Shown here one piece after another: positions 8,488 through 16,096 of a DNA stretch of 41,805 nucleotides. The DNA is taken from the NCBI GenBank assembly GCA_049642385.1, contig JBAROU010000005.1, forward strand, positions 1-41,805, read 5' to 3'. The notes beneath the pieces were generated by a model, which worked only from the letters and a program-made list of their open reading frames with translations, was not told where the DNA came from and did no database searches. Source of the DNA: JBAROU01 sp049642385 (GTDB taxonomy: Bacteria > Chloroflexota > Dehalococcoidia > DSTF01 > RBG-16-68-14). Position 1 is the stretch's first letter, and each line of letters opens with the position of its first letter. The translations under genes were made by a program, and so were the position numbers.

Positions 8488-9648
8488 GTGACCACGTACG
8501 ACACCATCATCGTCGGCGCGGGGCCGGCGGGCAGCACGGCGGCGCGGCGGCTCGCACAGCGCGGCGTCCGCGGGCTGCTGCTCGACCGCGCGCGTTTCCC
8601 GCGCGATAAGCCCTGCGGCGGCGGCGTCACGATCCGCGCCGCCCACGACGCTGGCATCAACCTCTCGCCCGTCATCGAGGACACCGTAAGCAGCGTTCGG
8701 GTGAGCCTCCGGCTCGGCCGTCCGTTCGAGCGATCGTCGCCAGAACCGCTGAGCTACATGACGCAGCGTTGCCGCCTCGATGCGTATCTCGTCGAACAGG
8801 CGGCCGCCGCGGGCGCCGACTTCCGCGACGACGTCGCCGTACGGGAAGTCGAGATATCAAACGACGAGGTCATTGTGTCCAGCAACGGCGACACATATCG
8901 CGCGCGAGCGCTCGTTGGCGCGGACGGCGCGAACGGCGTTGTCGCGCGAGCCGCAGGCCTCACGCCGAACGGCGAATCCGCTCTCGCGCTGGAAGGCAAC
9001 GTTCCAGCCGACGATCGGCTGATCGAACGCTGGGAGCGCACCATCGCCCTGGACTTCGGTGGCATACCGGGCGGCTACGGCTGGCTCTTCCCCAAGCGCG
9101 AACACCTGAACGTGGGGGTGGGCGGCTGGCGCTGGGTGGGGCCATCGTTGCGCGACCACCTGTCCGCGCTCTGCAAGTACCTCGACCTCGATGAAACGCA
9201 GCTCACGAATGTGCGCGGTCACCACCTGCCGCTGCGGACGCCCGGCGCGCCCATCGTCCGGGGGCCAGCGCTCCTGGCTGGCGACGCCGCCGGCTTGGTC
9301 GACCCCCTCTCCGGCGAGGGTATCGACGCCGCCCTCACGAGCGGGCGGCTGGCAGCGGAGGCGCTCCTCCCGTATCTAGCGGGCGAGGCGCGCGACCTGA
9401 GCGCCTACGAAGCGGCGGTGGAGCGCGAGCTAATGACCGATATCATGTTGTCGCACAAGCTGCAGCGCATCTTCCACCGGATGCCCCGCCCCTGCGTATC
9501 GGTCATGCGCCGGAGCGACCGCTTTTGGCGCAGCCTCTGCGGCTTCGTGCGGGGCGAGGTCACCTACGCCGGCTTTTGGCAGCGCATCGGGCCGCTGGGC
9601 ATCGTGCTAAACGGCCTGGCCAAGCTGAGCGAGCCGAAACGGCCCTAA
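8488..9648 (+). CDS. geranylgeranyl reductase family flavoprotein
   Basis: 386 residues. N-terminal FAD-binding Rossmann site YDTIIVGAGPAGSTAARRLA, CGGGVTIRA (the family's cysteine/glycine loop), a central GGYGWLFPKREHLNVGVGG segment and the second FAD motif LLAGDAAGLVDPLSGEGID identify the geranylgeranyl reductase/FixC-like group. These enzymes reduce double bonds in isoprenoid chains of lipids or quinones. The natural substrate here is not determinable. GTG 8488 is the best start because the FAD motif begins five codons later. A -10 box six bases upstream and no SD suggest a leaderless mRNA. Confidence 0.83.
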   Translation: MTTYDTIIVGAGPAGSTAARRLAQRGVRGLLLDRARFPRDKPCGGGVTIRAAHDAGINLSPVIEDTVSSVRVSLRLGRPFERSSPEPLSYMTQRCRLDAYLVEQAAAAGADFRDDVAVREVEISNDEVIVSSNGDTYRARALVGADGANGVVARAAGLTPNGESALALEGNVPADDRLIERWERTIALDFGGIPGGYGWLFPKREHLNVGVGGWRWVGPSLRDHLSALCKYLDLDETQLTNVRGHHLPLRTPGAPIVRGPALLAGDAAGLVDPLSGEGIDAALTSGRLAAEALLPYLAGEARDLSAYEAAVERELMTDIMLSHKLQRIFHRMPRPCVSVMRRSDRFWRSLCGFVRGEVTYAGFWQRIGPLGIVLNGLAKLSEPKRP

Positions 9649-9670
9649 TACCTCCTACGCGATGTCCTCA

Positions 9671-9699
9671 TTGACATCTCTTATGTAGGGCAGTACACT
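9671..9699 (+). promoter_or_regulatory. promoter of the BCAA biosynthesis operon
   Basis: TTGACA (9671-9676, perfect consensus), 17-nt spacer, TACACT (9694-9699). Transcription would begin near 9706, just before the first stem of the T-box leader. It is the strongest promoter in the window by eye. Confidence 0.8.
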
Positions 9700-9705
9700 A
9701 TCTCT

Positions 9706-9950
9706 CGATACTGAAAAAAGGCGACGAAGGGGAGTAGTAGGAACGCCTCGACGCCTCAGAGAACCGGCGGAAGCTGAAAAGCCGGCGGCGGATCGAGACA
9801 CCGAACTCGCCCCAGAGCCTTTCGGGCCGAAACAATCAGTAGGCCTGGACGGGAGCGCCCGTTACCGCGCACAGAGCGGTCTCGGCCTGAGGCGGAGACA
9901 AGAAGGGTGGTACCATCCCGTCCCTACGGGATCCCTTTAGGGACGGGATG
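9706..9950 (+). promoter_or_regulatory. T-box riboswitch, leucine specifier (CUC)
   Basis: Stem I base pairs AAAGGC (9717-9722) with GCCTTT (9817-9822), then GGGG (9729-9732) with CCCC (9810-9813) across a kink-turn-like bulge. AGTAGTA (9733-9739) faces GAACTCG (9803-9809), which holds the specifier codon CTC at 9806-9808, as in the known ilv-leu T-box. A stem III of the form GACGGGA...CCCGTTA follows. The antiterminator is AAGGG (9903-9907), the conserved bulge TGGTACC (9908-9914) and ATCCC (9915-9919), closed by GGGAT-CCCTT (9928-9937). The TGGT would pair with an ACCA tRNA end, consistent with the A discriminator of tRNA-Leu. Uncharged tRNA-Leu(GAG) should switch on the operon. Confidence 0.9.
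9914..9950 (+). terminator. T-box terminator hairpin
   Basis: CATCCCGTCCCTA (9914-9926) pairs perfectly with TAGGGACGGGATG (9938-9950), 13 bp with an 11-nt loop, and competes with the T-box antiterminator for 9915-9937. The following bases TTGTGATCT contain no U run, so efficiency as an intrinsic terminator is uncertain. Confidence 0.75.
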
Positions 9951-9968
9951 TTGTGATCTATGAGGGCA

Positions 9969-10115
9969 ATGAAAACGAACGATAGCCGTAGCGCGGTCAA
10001 CCAGGAGGTGAGCACCCCGACTAGTCGGGGCCTCGTAGCCACGTCTCCTTCGACCCGCGAGCTGCTGCGCTTGCCGGGTCTTGGCCTGCTGCTGCTAGGC
10101 AGGCTTCCGATATGA
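9969..10115 (+). CDS. leucine-rich leader peptide (attenuator ORF)
   Basis: A 48-residue ORF from ATG 9969 to TGA 10113-10115; an in-frame ATG at 9960 would add three residues. Its last 18 codons read ELLRLPGLGLLLLGRLPI, containing nine Leu and one Ile codon, including four Leu codons in a row at 10086-10097. It lies between the T-box and ilvB and is followed by paired hairpins, the layout of a ribosome-stalling attenuator for BCAA operons. No ideal Shine-Dalgarno precedes the ATGs (GAGGG is only 2 nt from 9969). AGGAG at 10003-10007 abuts an in-frame GTG at 10008. The start is therefore uncertain, the Leu-rich end is not. Confidence 0.65.
   Translation: MKTNDSRSAVNQEVSTPTSRGLVATSPSTRELLRLPGLGLLLLGRLPI
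10015..10030 (+). repeat. CCCCGA/TCGGGG palindrome in leader ORF
   Basis: CCCCGACTAGTCGGGG is a perfect 16-nt palindrome inside the leucine-rich leader ORF. Its right half TCGGGGCC (10025-10032) is also complementary to GGCCCCGA (10160-10167) of the hairpin before ilvB, allowing a long-range alternative pairing. It belongs to the palindrome family seen elsewhere in the window. Confidence 0.6.
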
Positions 10116-10180
10116 GGTCCTCGGCCGCACACGAACCACGCTAGACGAAACCGAGGACCGGCCCCGACATGATCGGGGCC
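10084..10180 (+). terminator. attenuator hairpins between leader ORF and ilvB
   Basis: Three consecutive stems: GCCTGC/GCAGGC (10084-10089 with 10099-10104) lying over the Leu codons; GGTCCTCGG/CCGAGGACC (10116-10124 with 10151-10159); and GGCCCCGA/TCGGGGCC (10160-10167 with 10173-10180). The last is terminator-like but without a U run. A ribosome stalled on the Leu codons would disrupt the first stem. Whether the later stems act as terminator or as SD-distal structure is inference. Confidence 0.5.
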
Positions 10181-10217
10181 GAGCCGTTACTAAGGAACGA
10201 GAGAAAGGACAGGAACC

Positions 10218-11933
10218 ATGACGAAACTCACAGGCGCTCAAATCGTGATGGAGTGTCTGGCGCGCGAAGGAGTCGAGTACATCTTCGGCTACCCCGGCGG
10301 CGCCAACCTCCCGCTCTACGACACCCTTGTCCAGTACCCGCAGATCCGCCACATCCTCGTTCGGCACGAGCAGGCGGCCGGCCACGCGGCCGATGCCTAC
10401 GCGCGCATCACCGGCAAGCCCGGCGTCGCGTGGGCGACGTCGGGGCCCGGCGTCACCAACCTGGTTACCGGCATCGCCAACGCCTGGATGGACTCTGTGC
10501 CGATGGTCTGCATCACCGGCGCCGTCGTGAGCTGGCTGATCGGCCGCGACGGGTTCCAGGAGGCCGATGCGACCGGCATCACGCTCCCTATTACCAAGCA
10601 GAACTACCTCGTGCTCGACGTCGACGAGATCGCGCCGACGATCCGAGAAGCGTTCCACATCGCGAGCACCGGCCGCCCCGGGCCCGTGCTCGTCGACATC
10701 CCACGCGATATTCAGCAGCAAGAGACCGACTTCCACTTCCCTGAGAAGGTCGAGCTGGCCAGTTATAAGCCCGTGACGAAGGGCAACGGAGGCCAAATCA
10801 AGCGCGCGGCGCAGCTCATCGCCGAGGCGGAGCGACCGGTGATCCTCGCCGGGCACGGCGTGATCATCTCTCGCGCGTACGACGAGCTACGCGAGCTGGC
10901 GGAGCGCGCGCACATCCCGGTGATCTGCACGCTGCTCGGCATCGGCGGCTTCCCGGGCTCCCACGAGCTGTACATGGGCATGCCCGGCATGCACGGCATG
11001 TATTGGAACAACATCGCCATTAGCGAAGCTGACCTCGTGATCGGCATCGGCATGCGCTTCGATGACCGCGTGACCGGCCGCCTCAAGGACTTCGCGCCGA
11101 ACGCCAAGATTATCCACATCGATATCGACCCGGCGGAGATCAGTAAGAACGTGCGCACGGCCGTCCCTATCGTCGGCGACGTGAAGCAGGTGCTCAGCCA
11201 GCTCAACCCGCTCGTCGAGCCCGCCCGCCACGACGACTGGTATGGCCATATCCAGCAAATCCGCCGCGATCATCCGTCGATCAGCATCCCGGACGTCGAC
11301 CACCTGCTGCCGCAATACGTGATCAAGAAGATCTACGACCTTTCCGGCAAGAACGCCTACTTCGTCACGGGCGTGGGCCAGCACCAGATGTGGGCCGCCC
11401 AATACTTCTGGGGCGACAACCCCGCGAGCTTCATCACGTCCGGCGGCCTCGGCACGATGGGCTTCGAGGTGCCCGCGGCGATCGGCGCGCAGTTCGCGCG
11501 ACCGAAGGACCTCGTCTGGTCGTTCTGCGGCGACGGCGGCTTCCAGATGACGCTGCAAGAGCTCGCCACGATCGCCGAGTACGAGCTGCCGATCAAGTTC
11601 GCGATCATTAACAACAACTACCTGGGCATGGTGCGCCAGTGGCAGCACTTCTTCTACAAGGACAACCTCAGCGCGGTCCACATGTTCCAGCCCGACTACG
11701 TGAAGCTGGCCGAGGCGTACGGCATCGCCGGCATGAAGGTGGCCGACAAGGGCGACGTGGAGCCCACGATCCTCCAGGCGATCCGCCACCCAGGCCCGGT
11801 CATCATCGACTTCCAGGTGCAGCAGGATGAGGACATCTACCCCATGATGCCGTCCGGCGCCTCGCTCGCCGAGACCATCGATCAGCCCAAGTTCGCGGAA
11901 GCACCCGAGCGCGAGCAAGTGAGGTCGTCGTGA
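10218..11933 (+). CDS. ilvB: acetolactate synthase, large (catalytic) subunit
   Basis: 571 residues, the usual length. TPP-enzyme domains in order: N-terminal PYR domain with GYPGGANLPLYD and catalytic Glu about residue 51 (RHEQAAGHAADAYAR), central FAD-linked domain, and C-terminal PP domain with the GDGGFQM...NNNYLGMV thiamine-diphosphate/Mg motif. It condenses two pyruvates to acetolactate, or pyruvate with 2-oxobutyrate to acetohydroxybutyrate, the first common step of valine, leucine and isoleucine synthesis. AAAGGA lies 8 nt before the ATG. The gene is the first after a T-box plus leucine-rich leader and overlaps ilvN by 4 bp (GTGA). Confidence 0.96.
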   Translation: MTKLTGAQIVMECLAREGVEYIFGYPGGANLPLYDTLVQYPQIRHILVRHEQAAGHAADAYARITGKPGVAWATSGPGVTNLVTGIANAWMDSVPMVCITGAVVSWLIGRDGFQEADATGITLPITKQNYLVLDVDEIAPTIREAFHIASTGRPGPVLVDIPRDIQQQETDFHFPEKVELASYKPVTKGNGGQIKRAAQLIAEAERPVILAGHGVIISRAYDELRELAERAHIPVICTLLGIGGFPGSHELYMGMPGMHGMYWNNIAISEADLVIGIGMRFDDRVTGRLKDFAPNAKIIHIDIDPAEISKNVRTAVPIVGDVKQVLSQLNPLVEPARHDDWYGHIQQIRRDHPSISIPDVDHLLPQYVIKKIYDLSGKNAYFVTGVGQHQMWAAQYFWGDNPASFITSGGLGTMGFEVPAAIGAQFARPKDLVWSFCGDGGFQMTLQELATIAEYELPIKFAIINNNYLGMVRQWQHFFYKDNLSAVHMFQPDYVKLAEAYGIAGMKVADKGDVEPTILQAIRHPGPVIIDFQVQQDEDIYPMMPSGASLAETIDQPKFAEAPEREQVRSS

Positions 11934-12499
11934 GTAAGCACACCATCGTCGCACTCGTGCAGGACCGGCCGGGCGTCCTGAACCGCATCGCCAGCAAGTG
12001 GCGTCAGCGTGGCTTCAACATCGAAAGCCTCGCCGTTGGCCACAGCGAGGTGCCGGGCCTTTCGCGCATGACCTTCATGGTCGACGGGACGGTGACCGAC
12101 GTCGACCAGGTGACAAAGCAGATGTACAAGATCATTGAGGTGGTCAAGGTCTCCGACCTGACGGAGCACGATATGGTCCACCGCGAGCTCGCCCTCGTAA
12201 AGATCGCCGCGGGCCCGCAGCAGCGCGGCGGCGTGCTCGAGATCGTCGACATCTTCCGGGCGAAGATCGTCGATGTCGCGCCCGAGTCAGTCATCATCGA
12301 GGTGACCGGCACGGAAGACAAGGTCGACGCCCTGATCGAGATGGTGCGGCCGTACGGCGTGAAGGAGATCGTGCGCACCGGCCGCATCGCGATGACGCGC
12401 GGCGCCGGTACGCCGTTGGCCATAGATGCCAGCAAGGTCGAGCCACACCGTTACCGCCCCGCGGGCGAAGGCAAGCCCAAGGTAGGAAGTCTGATCTAG
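11930..12499 (+). CDS. ilvN: acetolactate synthase, small (regulatory) subunit
   Basis: 189 residues. The N-terminal ACT domain (about residues 4-75: HTIVALVQDRPGVLNRIA, RGFNIESLAVG, RMTFMVDG) binds valine for feedback inhibition in this family. The C-terminal ALS_ss_C domain (residues 80-160) activates the large subunit. GTG 11930 overlaps the ilvB stop by 4 bp, as expected for subunits made in step. It ends with a short unstructured tail. IlvB and IlvN form a heteromeric cytoplasmic enzyme. Confidence 0.95.
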   Translation: MSKHTIVALVQDRPGVLNRIASKWRQRGFNIESLAVGHSEVPGLSRMTFMVDGTVTDVDQVTKQMYKIIEVVKVSDLTEHDMVHRELALVKIAAGPQQRGGVLEIVDIFRAKIVDVAPESVIIEVTGTEDKVDALIEMVRPYGVKEIVRTGRIAMTRGAGTPLAIDASKVEPHRYRPAGEGKPKVGSLI

Positions 12500-12526
12500 G
12501 CGCAGATTCAGAAGGAGCAGCAGTGC

Positions 12527-13525
12527 ATGACTGAGATCTACTACGACAAGGACGCCGACCTCTCGTTGCTGAAGGACAAGACCATCGGCATCATCGGGTT
12601 CGGGAGCCAGGGTCACGCCCACGCGCTAAACCTCAAGGACAGCGGCATGAACGTCATCGTTGGCCTCTACCCCGGCTCGAAGAGCTGGGCCAAGGCCGAA
12701 AGCGCCGGCCTGCGCGTCGGAACCGTAGCGGATGTTGCGAGCGAGGCCGATGTGATCATGATCCTCGCCCCCGACCAGATCCAGCGCGAGCTCTACGAAG
12801 GGCACATCGAGCAAGGCCTCTCCGCAGGCAAGATGCTCATGTTCGCGCACGGGTTCAACATCCACTTCAACCAAATCCAGCCGCCCCCCGACGTCGACGT
12901 GACGATGGTCGCTCCGAAAGGGCCCGGCCACATGCTGCGCACCCTCTACGTGGACGGGATCGGCATGCCAGCCCTGATCGCGGTGCACCAGAACGCGACG
13001 GAGCTCGCCAAGCAGATGACGCTCGCCTACGCGAAGGGCATCGGCTGCGCGCGCGCCGGCGTGCTCACGACGACGTTCCAGGAGGAGACCGAGACGGACC
13101 TCTTCGGCGAGCAGACGGTGCTCTGCGGCGGCGTCACCGCCCTGATCAAGAACGCCTTCGAGACGTTGGTCGAGGCCGGCTACCAGCCGGAGATCGCCTA
13201 CTTCGAGTGCTTGCACGAGCTGAAGCTGCTGGTGGATTTCATCCACACCGGCGGCATGGCCTCGATGCGCTACACCATCAGCGACACAGCCGAGTACGGC
13301 GACTACACCCGCGGGCCGCGCATCATCGACGCGCACGTACGCGACAACATGCGCCAGGTGCTCAGCGAAATCCAGGACGGGTCGTTCGCCCGTGAGTGGA
13401 TCCTGGAGAACCAGGCCGGCAGGCCCGCCTTCCTCGCTCAGCGCCGCATCGAGGCGGAGCATCCCATCGAAAAGGTGGGCGAGGAGCTGCGCGGCATGAT
13501 GAGCTGGCTGAAGAAGGAAGCGTAA
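12527..13525 (+). CDS. ilvC: ketol-acid reductoisomerase (class I)
   Basis: 332 residues, typical of the short class I KARI. The N-terminal Rossmann domain has IGIIGFGSQGHAHALNLKDSG. The C-terminal knotted helical domain carries the Mg-binding EETETDLFGEQTVLCGG and the substrate-side ECLHELKLLVD region. It isomerises and reduces acetolactate/acetohydroxybutyrate to the dihydroxy acids. AAGGAG stands about 7 nt before the ATG, 27 bp after ilvN. The phosphate-binding loop after the glycine motif reads YPGSKSW, which resembles NADPH-using enzymes, but cofactor preference is only a guess. Confidence 0.95.
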   Translation: MTEIYYDKDADLSLLKDKTIGIIGFGSQGHAHALNLKDSGMNVIVGLYPGSKSWAKAESAGLRVGTVADVASEADVIMILAPDQIQRELYEGHIEQGLSAGKMLMFAHGFNIHFNQIQPPPDVDVTMVAPKGPGHMLRTLYVDGIGMPALIAVHQNATELAKQMTLAYAKGIGCARAGVLTTTFQEETETDLFGEQTVLCGGVTALIKNAFETLVEAGYQPEIAYFECLHELKLLVDFIHTGGMASMRYTISDTAEYGDYTRGPRIIDAHVRDNMRQVLSEIQDGSFAREWILENQAGRPAFLAQRRIEAEHPIEKVGEELRGMMSWLKKEA

Positions 13526-13535
13526 GGAGAACACC

Positions 13536-14414
13536 ATGCCGAAAGGGAGCAAGGAGCTGCTCGACGCGATGAACGAGGCGCTCTCCGAAGAGTTGGCCTC
13601 GATCATCCAGTACTTATGGCATCACATACAGGCGCGTGGCGTTCACAGCGCCGCGATAGGCGACCGGTTCAAGGCCGTGTCGATGGTGGAGATGAACCAT
13701 GCCGAGCGCATCGCCGAGCGCATCGACCTACTCGGTGGCCAGCCGACGATTGCGCTCGACGCGATCAGCCCGGGCAGCCACGGCGACGTCGGCAAGATGC
13801 TGCGCGACAACCTCGCAGCGGAGGGGAAGGCGGTCGCCATGTATCGCAAGCTCGTCGTAATGGCGCGCGAGGCGGACGACCCTGTGTCGCGTGTCCTGCT
13901 CGAGGAGATCCTGGGGCAGACCGAGGACCATGCGCACGAGCTCGCGAAGCTACTGGCCGACGTGAGCGATGCCAAGCCGCCTAAGGTCGAAGCGAAGAAG
14001 ACCTCGCAGCTGATCGATGCGCTCAATATCGCCGTATCGGACGAGCTAGCCTCGGTCATCCAGTACCAGTGGCACCACGTGATGGGCCGCGGCATCGCCT
14101 CGCCGGCGATCCTCGGGATGTTCGAGAGCCACTCGATGGACGAGATGCGCCACGCGTACCAGTTCGCCGAGCGCATCGACCTGCTGGGTGGCGACCTCAC
14201 CGTGGAGCTGCACCCGATCGCCGTCGGCGGCGACCTGCGCAAGATGATCAAGGATGACCTCGACGGCGAATACCGCGCCATCGAGATGTATAAGGGCTAC
14301 GTCAAGCTTGCCGAGCGAGAAGATGACCCCGTTACGCGCCGCATGTTCGAAGAAACGCTCGGGACAGAAGAGACACACGCCGACGACTGGGAGACCGTGC
14401 TGGAGAAGGACTAG
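13536..14414 (+). CDS. tandem-duplicated ferritin-like protein
   Basis: 292 residues made of two homologous ferritin/bacterioferritin-like four-helix units (about 5-145 and 155-290) joined by a Lys/Pro linker. Matching segments include EELASIIQYLWHH/DELASVIQYQWHH and MNHAERIAERIDLLGG/MRHAYQFAERIDLLGG. Iron-ligand candidates are present in both (E19, E52, H55, E96; D169/E170, E203, H206, E245). At the last ligand pair, unit 2 has TEETH (E278, H281) but unit 1 has QTEDH with Thr at the first position, so site 1 may be altered. It starts 10 bp after ilvC with AAGGAG. Possible iron supply or protection for the Fe-S enzymes of the pathway is inference. Confidence 0.8.
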   Translation: MPKGSKELLDAMNEALSEELASIIQYLWHHIQARGVHSAAIGDRFKAVSMVEMNHAERIAERIDLLGGQPTIALDAISPGSHGDVGKMLRDNLAAEGKAVAMYRKLVVMAREADDPVSRVLLEEILGQTEDHAHELAKLLADVSDAKPPKVEAKKTSQLIDALNIAVSDELASVIQYQWHHVMGRGIASPAILGMFESHSMDEMRHAYQFAERIDLLGGDLTVELHPIAVGGDLRKMIKDDLDGEYRAIEMYKGYVKLAEREDDPVTRRMFEETLGTEETHADDWETVLEKD

Positions 14415-14418
14415 AGCT

Positions 14419-14475
14419 ATGGGCGTAGACAAGACAATGCGGATGCTCATCCTGCGTCGGCCCCCTGTCTCCTGA
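14419..14475 (+). CDS. short leader-type ORF upstream of leuA
   Basis: An 18-codon ORF, MGVDKTMRMLILRRPPVS, with AAGGA 8-9 nt before the ATG and its stop codon inside the loop region of the hairpin at 14459-14493. The MLIL stretch and the position before leuA suggest a leader peptide for local control of leuA and the genes behind it. The ORF is too short to be sure that it is translated. Confidence 0.35.
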   Translation: MGVDKTMRMLILRRPPVS

Positions 14476-14493
14476 GCGGGAGCCGAGGGGGCC
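14459..14493 (+). terminator. hairpin between ferritin-like gene and leuA
   Basis: GGCCCCCT (14459-14466) pairs with AGGGGGCC (14486-14493), and an inner CTCC/GGAG stem extends it. There is no U run after it. It may attenuate read-through into leuA or stabilise the upstream mRNA. Confidence 0.5.
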
Positions 14494-14540
14494 TCACCAG
14501 GACTCACACCAAACACAATGACTGGAGGTTGAGCATCCCA

Positions 14541-16094
14541 ATGGCAGACAAGGTACTGATCTTCGATACGAGCTTGCGAGACGGCGAGCAATCGCCCGGC
14601 GTAGCGCTCACCCCCGACGACAAGTTGCAAATCGCGCAACAGCTCGATCGGCTGGGCGTCGATATCATCGAGGCCGGCTTCCCGATGACCTCGCCCGGCG
14701 ATCTCGAGGCGGTCGCCAACATCGCGCGCACAGTGCGCGAGCCGGTGATCGCCGCGCTCGCCCACGCACACCCGGAAGCCGTGGACAAAGCGCATGAAGC
14801 GCTCGTCGACGCGGCGCGACCGCGCATCCACGTCTTCCTCTCCGTCTCCGACATCCACCTAATGCACCAGCTTCGCAAGGACCGCGAAGAGGTGCTGGAG
14901 ATGGCCCGCACCCAGGTCGCGCGGGCAAAGCAGTACTGCGAAGACGTAGAGTTCAGCCCGATGGACGCCGCCCGCGCTGAGTGGGCGTACGTCTACACCA
15001 TGCTGGAGCAGTGCATCGAGGCGGGCGCGACCACGGTGAACATCCCCGACACCGTCGGGTACACCGTCCCCGAAGAGTTCGAACAGTTCATCCGATCGAT
15101 CTTCGAGAACGTCTCGAACATCCACAAGGCCGTGGTCTCCGTCCACTGCCACAACGACCTCGGTCTCGCCGTCGCCAACTCGCTCGCCGCCGTGCGCGCT
15201 GGCGCACGCCAAGTCGAGTGCTGCGTGAACGGCATCGGCGAGCGCGCGGGCAACGCGTCGCTGGAGGAGGTCGCGCTCGCAATCAAGACGCGCGGCGACT
15301 TCTACGACCTGGAGACCAACATTAACACCAAGGAGATCTACCGCACGAGCCGCCTCGTCGCCGACCTCTCGGGGATGAGCGTGCAGCCGAACAAGGCGAT
15401 CGTCGGCGCGAACGCGTTCCGCCATCAGTCGGGCATCCACCAGGACGGCATCCTGAAGATGCGCGAGACGTACGAGATCATGGACGCCCGCGATATCGGC
15501 TGGCCGGCGGGCGGCGGCGAGATCGTGCTGGGCAAGACGTCCGGGCGGCACGGCTTCAAGGCGCGCCTGGAGCAGCTCGGCTACCAGTTGACGGACGAGG
15601 AGCTCAGCCGCGCCTTTCTGGCGTTCAAGGAGCTCGCTGACAAGAAATCCGAGATAGACGACCGTGACATCGAGGCTCTGGTCGCGGAAAAGATCCGCAC
15701 CAGCGCGGAGGTCTACCACCTCGACCTGGTGCAGGTGAGCTGCGGCGACCACGCCACACCTACCGCCACGATCCGGCTGATCGCGCCGGACGGCGCCCTA
15801 CTGGCCGACGCTGCGCTGGGCAGCGGGCCGGTCGACGCGGTGTACAGGGCGATCAACCGCGTCGTCCAGGTACCCAACGTCCTCACCGAGTTCTCGGTAA
15901 AGAACGTGACGGAAGGCATCGATGCGCAGGGCGAAGTAACGATCCGGGTCGAGAGCGACGGCCGGAGCTACGTCGGCCGGGGCGCCGATACAGACATCAT
16001 CGTCGCTTCCGCGAAGGCCTACATGAACGCGCTGAACCGGCTGCTGGCGATCCAGCGCCCGGCGGCGGATTCAGAGGTGAGGACGAACCCGTAG
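14541..16094 (+). CDS. leuA: 2-isopropylmalate synthase
   Basis: 517 residues. TIM-barrel catalytic domain with FDTSLRDGEQSPGV at the N-terminus, the metal-binding VHCHNDLGLAVANSLAAV and GIGERAGNASLEEV segments. A linker and the C-terminal LeuA regulatory dimer domain (from about residue 390), the site of leucine feedback in this family, follow. It condenses acetyl-CoA with 2-oxoisovalerate, committing carbon to leucine. I choose ATG 14541 (GGAGG 12 nt upstream) over TTG 14529, which abuts the SD directly. The gene follows the hairpin after the ferritin-like gene. The GxGERxGN pattern separates it from the CimA paralogue downstream. Confidence 0.94.
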   Translation: MADKVLIFDTSLRDGEQSPGVALTPDDKLQIAQQLDRLGVDIIEAGFPMTSPGDLEAVANIARTVREPVIAALAHAHPEAVDKAHEALVDAARPRIHVFLSVSDIHLMHQLRKDREEVLEMARTQVARAKQYCEDVEFSPMDAARAEWAYVYTMLEQCIEAGATTVNIPDTVGYTVPEEFEQFIRSIFENVSNIHKAVVSVHCHNDLGLAVANSLAAVRAGARQVECCVNGIGERAGNASLEEVALAIKTRGDFYDLETNINTKEIYRTSRLVADLSGMSVQPNKAIVGANAFRHQSGIHQDGILKMRETYEIMDARDIGWPAGGGEIVLGKTSGRHGFKARLEQLGYQLTDEELSRAFLAFKELADKKSEIDDRDIEALVAEKIRTSAEVYHLDLVQVSCGDHATPTATIRLIAPDGALLADAALGSGPVDAVYRAINRVVQVPNVLTEFSVKNVTEGIDAQGEVTIRVESDGRSYVGRGADTDIIVASAKAYMNALNRLLAIQRPAADSEVRTNP

Positions 16095-16096
16095 TC

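Noticed and set aside
9836..10132. Open frame on the minus strand across the ilvB leader
   Set aside because: It is opposite the T-box and leader ORF, has no family features and no SD; the plus-strand RNA signals explain the region.
10095..13606. Long minus-strand open frames opposite ilvB, ilvN and ilvC
   Set aside because: They are antisense shadows of GC-rich coding sequence; the plus-strand proteins are complete and recognisable.
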